DNA from: JBCCXL01 sp039191605
GTDB lineage: Bacteria > Acidobacteriota > Thermoanaerobaculia > Multivoradales > JAHZIX01
Direction of reading: 5' to 3'
NCBI GenBank assembly: GCA_039191605.1
Contig: JBCCXL010000017.1
Coordinates: forward strand, 93,760 to 157,759
DNA length: 64,000 nucleotides
Positions 59,960-64,000 of the stretch are shown piece after piece. How positions within the stretch are numbered: the stretch's first letter is position 1; each line of letters opens with the position of its first letter. Under the pieces are notes generated by a model. That model was given only the letters and a program-made list of their open reading frames with translations. It ran no database searches and was not told the DNA's origin. Position numbers and translations under genes: made by a program.

Positions 59960-60740
59960 CCTCGATCTCCGGCAGCCCGCCTCCGCCCCCGTTCGGCCTA
60001 CTCAGTCCACCGAACCCAGCGAAGACTTCCGTCTCTTCTTCACCACCCAGCCCCCTGGCGCCGAACTAGCCGTCGTCTTCCTCCACGGCCTCGACGGTCA
60101 CTTCTGGAACACCTGGGGCCCCGAAGACGCCCCCGGCAGCTTCCCCCTCCGCCTCGCCGATGAGCTCCCCCACGCCGCCATCGCCCTCTTCGACTACCCC
60201 GCCCGCCTTCAGCGCTTCCTCCAAGACCCAGACCACACCCTCCACCGCATCGCCCAAGCCTGGGCCCGGCATCTTGTCGAGGACCTCTTTCCCCGGTTCT
60301 CTCGGATTTATATCTTGGGCTACTGTCTAGGCGGACTGATCACCACTCTTGCCCTTCGGGAGCTTGAAGACGAGGGGCGGCTGCCTTCATTTTCCGAAGC
60401 CAGCGAGCACCAGCGTTTCGATGTCCTTCTGCTGGACGTTCCCCACCGCTGGCCTGAAGGGCATCTTGGCTTCAGTAAGGTTTTCGAGCTGGACGATCAG
60501 GTGCTTGGGAAGAATGCTGAGTTCTGGCAGCGGCAGGTAGAAGCTTCTGGTGGGCTTAAGCCTCACATATTGCTCAGCCGGCCCGGGAGCTGGATTACGC
60601 CTATGGATCCCACTGCGGGATTGGGGTCTGAGTGGGTGCATCAGCTTGATCTCAGTCACGAAGAGCTGGTGCAGTCGCCGGGGGAGGGGGGCTTTGAGAC
60701 GTTGGAGTGGGTGGTGGAGTGTATCGGTGCAGAGATCTAA
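59952..60740 (+). CDS. Alpha/beta hydrolase with Cys in the nucleophile elbow
   Basis: The ATG at 59952 overlaps the end of the glycosyltransferase gene. The 262-residue protein has an oxyanion segment VVFLHGLDGHFWNTWG, the elbow ILGYCLGGLITTLAL (GxCxG instead of GxSxG) and a late His in DLSHEEL. Cys at this place is typical of dienelactone hydrolases. A serine-hydrolase-like effector fold (DUF676/PGAP1-like) with Cys is also possible. Codon usage changes sharply near nt 60280: before it third bases are almost all C, after it T and G are common, so the gene may be a recombinant of two sources. It is convergent with and touches the UPF0175 gene. Confidence 0.8.
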   Translation: MPNLDLRQPASAPVRPTQSTEPSEDFRLFFTTQPPGAELAVVFLHGLDGHFWNTWGPEDAPGSFPLRLADELPHAAIALFDYPARLQRFLQDPDHTLHRIAQAWARHLVEDLFPRFSRIYILGYCLGGLITTLALRELEDEGRLPSFSEASEHQRFDVLLLDVPHRWPEGHLGFSKVFELDDQVLGKNAEFWQRQVEASGGLKPHILLSRPGSWITPMDPTAGLGSEWVHQLDLSHEELVQSPGEGGFETLEWVVECIGAEI

Positions 60741-60982
60741 GCGATCTCTTCCGCTAGCTCTTCAAAGCTGACCTGAACTGCAGACACCTTCCTCCGAAAG
60801 AGTTCTTCCAAGAACTCTGCACGGGTGAGGCCCGCGATCTCGGCAGCCTTGCCTTGAGAGACAACGCCCTGGGAGTACCACTGAACGCAAGCGGCGGTGC
60901 GCATCTCCTGGGCGAATTCGTCGGGGGAGAGGCGCAGGGCGGAGAAGGCGCTGGGAGGAAGGTGGTAGGTGATGGTGGTCAT
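60737..60982 (-). CDS. UPF0175 family antitoxin-like protein
   Basis: The 81-residue protein has the UPF0175 pattern: SPDEFAQEMRTAACVQWYSQGVVSQGKAAEIAGLTRAEF (in several blocks) with the QGKAAEIAGL helix-turn-helix and a C-terminal FEELAEEI. Relatives are DNA-binding antitoxins usually followed by a PIN-domain or DUF3368 toxin gene. Here the sequence downstream on the minus strand is the end of the convergent hydrolase gene, so no partner toxin is adjacent. GGAG precedes the ATG. Its 3' end overlaps the hydrolase stop by 4 bases. Confidence 0.85.
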   Translation of the reverse strand: MTTITYHLPPSAFSALRLSPDEFAQEMRTAACVQWYSQGVVSQGKAAEIAGLTRAEFLEELFRRKVSAVQVSFEELAEEIA

Positions 60983-61014
60983 GCCGGGCTCCGCGGGTTG
61001 AGGGTTGGCAGAAG

Positions 61015-62568
61015 TCAGCTGATCCCCGCCCCCCGAATCAACCCCAAATCAATCTCCGGATAGAGCGGATATTGCCCCAGCAGCTCCGCCGCCCGGGAGC
61101 GCACCTGGCTCTGAGTCGCCTCATCCAAGATGTACCGCGCAGGGCTAGGCTGGCCGGCTTTTTTGCCCTTTTTGATCGTGGCGGGCTGGGTGTGGTCGAG
61201 GGCCTGGCGGATCATGGAGGCGATTTCGGCCATGTCGTCGGGGCCCATGCCGAGGGTGGTGACGGCGGCGGTGCCGAGGCGTAGGCCGGAGGTGTACCAG
61301 GGGCCGTTGGGGTCTTCGGGGAGGGCGTTGCGGTTGAGGGTGAGGCCGCAGTCGCGGAGGGCGGATTCGGCCTGGCGGCCGGTGAGGCCTCGGCCGGCGG
61401 CGGTGTCGACGAGGACGATGTGGTTGTCGGTGCCTCCAGTGGCGACGGGGAGGTCTTCTTTGATCAGGGCCTCGGCGAGGGCGCGGGCGTTGGTGACGAC
61501 GGTGGCGGCGTAGTCCTGGAAGGCGGGACGGGAGGCTTCCTGGAAGGCGACTCCCTTGGCGGCCATAACGTGGGGGAGGGGGCCACCGAGGACGGCGGGG
61601 CAGCCTTTGTCGACGTGCTCGGCGAATTCTTCCTGGCACAGCACGATGCCGCCGCGGGGGCCGCGGAGGGTCTTGTGGGTGGTGGAGGTGACGATGTGGG
61701 CGTGGGGCACCGGGTCGTAGTTGCCGGTGAAGGCCTTGCCTGCCACCAGGCCGGAGAAGTGGGCCATGTCCACCATCAGCACGGCGCCCACTTCCTCCGC
61801 CATCTCCCGCAGGGCGGCGAAGTCGATCTTGCGGGGATAGGCGGAGTAGCCGGCGATGAAGACCAGGGGACGGACTTCGTGGAGGCGCTCGCGCACACGG
61901 TCGAGGTCCAGGAAGCCGGTCTCGGGGTTTACGGCGTAGCTGTAGGCGTCGAACATCCGGGAGGAGATGTTGAAGCGGTAGCCGTGGGTGAGGTGGCCGC
62001 CGGAGTAGTAGTCGAGGGCCAGCAGTCGCTGCTGGTGGAGGGCGGCGCGGACTTTTTCCCAGGCCTCGCGGTCGAGCTTGACGGGGTTGGCCTCGCCGAG
62101 CTCTTCCTGCAGCGGGCTTTCCACCCGGGCGGCAAGGATGGAGAGAAAGGCCACCAGGTTGGCGTCGGCGCCGGAGTGGGGCTGGACGTAGGCGTGGTCG
62201 GCGCCGAAGAGCTCGCAGGCGAGGCGGGCGGCCTCGGCCTCGATGGTGTCGACGTTGTCGCAGCCGGCGTAGAAGCGGTGGCCGGGGTAGCCCTCGGCGT
62301 ATTTATCCGTCAGCAGATTGCCCTGGGCCAGCTGCACCGCCAGGGAGCTGTAGTTCTCGCTGGCGATGAGCTTGAGGTAGCTGCGCTGATCTTCCAGCTC
62401 CTGGACGATGGCGGCGGCGATCTTCGGGGAGACGGTGCCCACCTGATCCAGGGCGGCGTAGTAGGCGGCGGCCTGGGCGTTGGGGGCCTCGCCCTGGAGG
62501 CTGTGGAAGTAGCTGGTCAGGACGGAGCGGGTGGCGGTATCGCTTGGGGGGGCGGTGGCGGTGCTCAT
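61015..62568 (-). CDS. glyA: Serine hydroxymethyltransferase, long Chlamydia-like type
   Basis: The ATG at 62568 gives 517 residues, ~100 more than the common bacterial GlyA. The PLP lysine lies in STTHKTLRGPRGG, preceded by VDMAHFSGLVAGKAF. LKLIASENYSSLAVQLAQGN and NLLTDKYAEGYPGHRFYAGC lead the enzyme. A ~35-residue insertion (ESPLQEELGEANPVKLDREA...) and the C-terminal LLGQYPLYPEIDL match the long chlamydial subtype as I remember it. It interconverts serine and glycine with tetrahydrofolate, supplying one-carbon units. An Ala/Thr/Ser-rich ~15-residue leader precedes it. A longer start (62724) has no support. Confidence 0.95.
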   Translation of the reverse strand: MSTATAPPSDTATRSVLTSYFHSLQGEAPNAQAAAYYAALDQVGTVSPKIAAAIVQELEDQRSYLKLIASENYSSLAVQLAQGNLLTDKYAEGYPGHRFYAGCDNVDTIEAEAARLACELFGADHAYVQPHSGADANLVAFLSILAARVESPLQEELGEANPVKLDREAWEKVRAALHQQRLLALDYYSGGHLTHGYRFNISSRMFDAYSYAVNPETGFLDLDRVRERLHEVRPLVFIAGYSAYPRKIDFAALREMAEEVGAVLMVDMAHFSGLVAGKAFTGNYDPVPHAHIVTSTTHKTLRGPRGGIVLCQEEFAEHVDKGCPAVLGGPLPHVMAAKGVAFQEASRPAFQDYAATVVTNARALAEALIKEDLPVATGGTDNHIVLVDTAAGRGLTGRQAESALRDCGLTLNRNALPEDPNGPWYTSGLRLGTAAVTTLGMGPDDMAEIASMIRQALDHTQPATIKKGKKAGQPSPARYILDEATQSQVRSRAAELLGQYPLYPEIDLGLIRGAGIS

Positions 62569-62739
62569 GGCGGGTGCGGTCCTCGAAGGTCGGCGGCGCG
62601 GGTGCGGTGAGGGACGGAGGGGCTCGCCAGCCGAGGCTCGGGCCCGTCCTCCGTCTCTCAGCGGTGGAGGCGCTAGGCTATCAAAGGCGGGGGCGGCGGC
62701 AGGTGATGGGCAGAGCGGGGCCATATACTCAGCCGCAGA

Positions 62740-63699
62740 ATGTTTGGCGACGCATATGACTGGTGCAGGGACCTGCTCCTAGGCTTCCTGTGGTCCACCG
62801 ACCAGGTGGAGTCGAAGATCGTCTTCTCGGTACTGATTCTGCTGCTGGCGGGGCTGGTGCGCACCCTGCTGCGGCGTGCCCTGGCGCGGGGGCACCAGGA
62901 CGACCCGGTGTACCGCTACCGCTGGCGCAAGATCACCGGCTACGGCACCGGCGCCGTGGTGGTGCTGCTGCTCACCGCGGTGTGGGCCGACCGCATCGGC
63001 TCCTTCTCCACCTTCCTCGGCCTCTTCTCCGCCGGCCTCGCCATCGCCCTGCGGGATCTGGTGGCGAGCTTCGCCGGCTGGGTCTTTCTGATGGTGATGC
63101 ACCCCTTCGAGGTCGGAGACCGAGTGCAGGTGGGGGAGCACCGCGGCGACGTCATCGATATCCGGGTGTTCAAATTCACCCTGATGGAGATCGGCGGCTG
63201 GGTCGACGCCGACCAGAGCACCGGCCGAGTCGTCCACCTGCCCAACAGCCTGGTGATCTCCCAGGTGCTGGTGAACTACTCCCGCGGCTTCAACTTCATC
63301 TGGAACGAGCTGCCGGTGGTGGTGACCTTCGAGAGCGACTGGCGCCGGGCCAAAGAGATCCTCACCGAAGTCGTCAACCGCCACGCCGCCGACTTCACCG
63401 ACAAAGCCCACGAGCAAGTGCGCCGCACCGGCGACCGCTACCTCGTCTTCTACCGCACCCTCACCCCCATCGTCTGGACCCGAGTCGTCGACGTCGGCGT
63501 CGAGCTCACCCTGCGCCACCTCTGCCCGCCCCGCCAGCGTCGCAGCATCTCCGAGAAGATGTGGGAAGACATCCTCGACCGCTTCGCCGAAGAGCCCACT
63601 ATCGACCTGGCCTATCCCACCGTGCGCTATTACGACAATCGGCATGAGGGCAAGCCGCCGCTGCGGGCGGATGCGCCGGTGAGGGCGGGGGGCGAGTAG
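62740..63699 (+). CDS. Mechanosensitive channel of the MscS family
   Basis: The 319-residue protein has three hydrophobic helices in its first ~130 residues: VFSVLILLLAGLVRTLL, GYGTGAVVVLLLTAVWA and the pore helix GLFSAGLAIALRDLVASFAGWV. The pore helix is followed by the MscS middle-domain signature HPFEVGDRVQVGEHRGDVIDI and VVHLPNSLVISQVLVNYS. Members open under membrane tension to release solutes during osmotic downshift. It is divergent from glyA with a gap of 170 bases. The C-terminal ~30 residues are charged and low in complexity. The gene is followed by the terminal repeat array. Confidence 0.93.
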   Translation: MFGDAYDWCRDLLLGFLWSTDQVESKIVFSVLILLLAGLVRTLLRRALARGHQDDPVYRYRWRKITGYGTGAVVVLLLTAVWADRIGSFSTFLGLFSAGLAIALRDLVASFAGWVFLMVMHPFEVGDRVQVGEHRGDVIDIRVFKFTLMEIGGWVDADQSTGRVVHLPNSLVISQVLVNYSRGFNFIWNELPVVVTFESDWRRAKEILTEVVNRHAADFTDKAHEQVRRTGDRYLVFYRTLTPIVWTRVVDVGVELTLRHLCPPRQRRSISEKMWEDILDRFAEEPTIDLAYPTVRYYDNRHEGKPPLRADAPVRAGGE

Positions 63700-63720
63700 G
63701 TAGAAGTTAGGGGAGGGACA

Positions 63721-64000
63721 GGTGCCAGGCACTTTCCCCGCGGAAGCGAGATGGGGCGGTAGGTGAGGGGTGGTGAATAAGGTGCCTGTGCAGTAAGTGC
63801 CAGGCGCCTTCCCAAGAGCTGGGCCGAGTTCCCAGGGGCCAGGCACTTTCCCCGCGGAAGCGAGATGGGTCGATAGGTGAGGGTTGGTGAGTAAGGTGCC
63901 AGGGACCTTCCCCCGGTGCCAGGGACCTTCCCCCGGTGCCAGGGACCTTCCCCCGGTGCCAGGGACCTTCCCCCGGTGCCAGGGACCTTCCCCCGGTGCC
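63721..64000 (+). repeat. GGTGCC-family array: 66-bp direct repeat and 20-bp tandem repeats running off the window
   Basis: A 66-base block at 63721-63786 recurs at 63835-63900 with few changes; each begins with a GGTGCC-type element and ends in AAGGTGCC. From 63895 a 20-base unit, GGTGCCAGGGACCTTCCCCC, is repeated five times perfectly and continues beyond base 64000. There are no unique spacers, so this is not a CRISPR array. Confidence 0.95.

Noticed and set aside
51276..60740. Botulinum-type neurotoxin or NTNH gene near the P47-like cluster
   Set aside because: No zinc-protease HExxH light chain or large toxin-like frame is present on either strand; neighbours are hemW, an ABM-like protein and a glycosyltransferase.
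61420..62610. 396-codon open frame on the plus strand
   Set aside because: It is antisense to glyA, and its Gly/Val/Ala composition is a shadow.
63895..64000. CRISPR-like array of 20-base repeats
   Set aside because: Units are contiguous with no unique spacers, and no cas gene is in the window.

Overview
The window is GC-rich (roughly two thirds G+C by eye) chromosomal DNA of a Gram-negative bacterium. It encodes outer-membrane proteins (a TonB-dependent-receptor-like barrel with a carboxypeptidase-regulatory-like domain, and a small barrel), lipoproteins, a Ser/Thr kinase with a membrane anchor and TPRs, and housekeeping genes (parE, lepA-hemW, glyA, nadE, class II DAHP synthase). This mix, with many short intergenic repeats, resembles Acidobacteriota such as Thermoanaerobaculia. 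That placement is an inference; no rRNA or tRNA gene is visible in the window.

Layout. 0-10 kb: a 5'-truncated EAL protein, a transglutaminase/TPR protein, the large TonB-receptor-like protein, a small outer-membrane barrel and a trypsin-lipase fusion. 10-15 kb: a NUDIX hydrolase and a light-repair block (photolyase/cryptochrome, DUF2256-DUF3253 protein, class II-like photolyase). 15-23 kb: DUF1015, kynureninase divergent from glutamine-dependent NAD synthetase, and a Ser/Thr kinase. 23-25.5 kb: a tandem family of small unknown proteins, one truncated to 45 residues. 25.8-27.3 kb: endonuclease V and YceH. 27.9-32.8 kb: a coupled four-gene lipid-modification operon (flavoprotein, DUF1365, two cyclopropane-synthase-like methyltransferases) of the kind linked to methylated/furan fatty acids. 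33-39 kb: DAHP synthase, an MRJP-like lipoprotein, an unknown lipoprotein, a repeat-rich intergenic island and a methyltransferase. 39-43.6 kb: a TetR/SDR pair with matching operators, and a sigma-54 activator divergent from a carboxymuconolactone-decarboxylase-like gene with a visible sigma-54 promoter. 44-51 kb: parE, a small membrane protein, a cyclase, and lepA-hemW. 51.8-60.7 kb: the most unusual block. 60.7-64 kb: an orphan UPF0175 antitoxin-like gene, a Chlamydia-type glyA, an MscS channel and a tandem repeat array that runs off the end.

The most exciting locus is 51.8-58.3 kb. Four consecutive divergent paralogues start with a Gly/Asp-Trp-Asp N-terminal signature and end with a shared C-terminal signature. 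They look like P47/OrfX-type TULIP lipid-binding proteins, known from clostridial neurotoxin clusters, but no neurotoxin or NTNH gene is present. A small dimeric-barrel protein follows directly, and a GT34-like glycosyltransferase and a Cys-nucleophile alpha/beta hydrolase lie just downstream.

Two dispersed repeat families are prominent. One is a GGTGCC-AGG-(C/G)AC-(C/T)TTCCC element, found only between genes. The other is a CCCCCACTTTG...GGGGGGATT element that has entered the hemW reading frame as 63-bp in-frame repeats.
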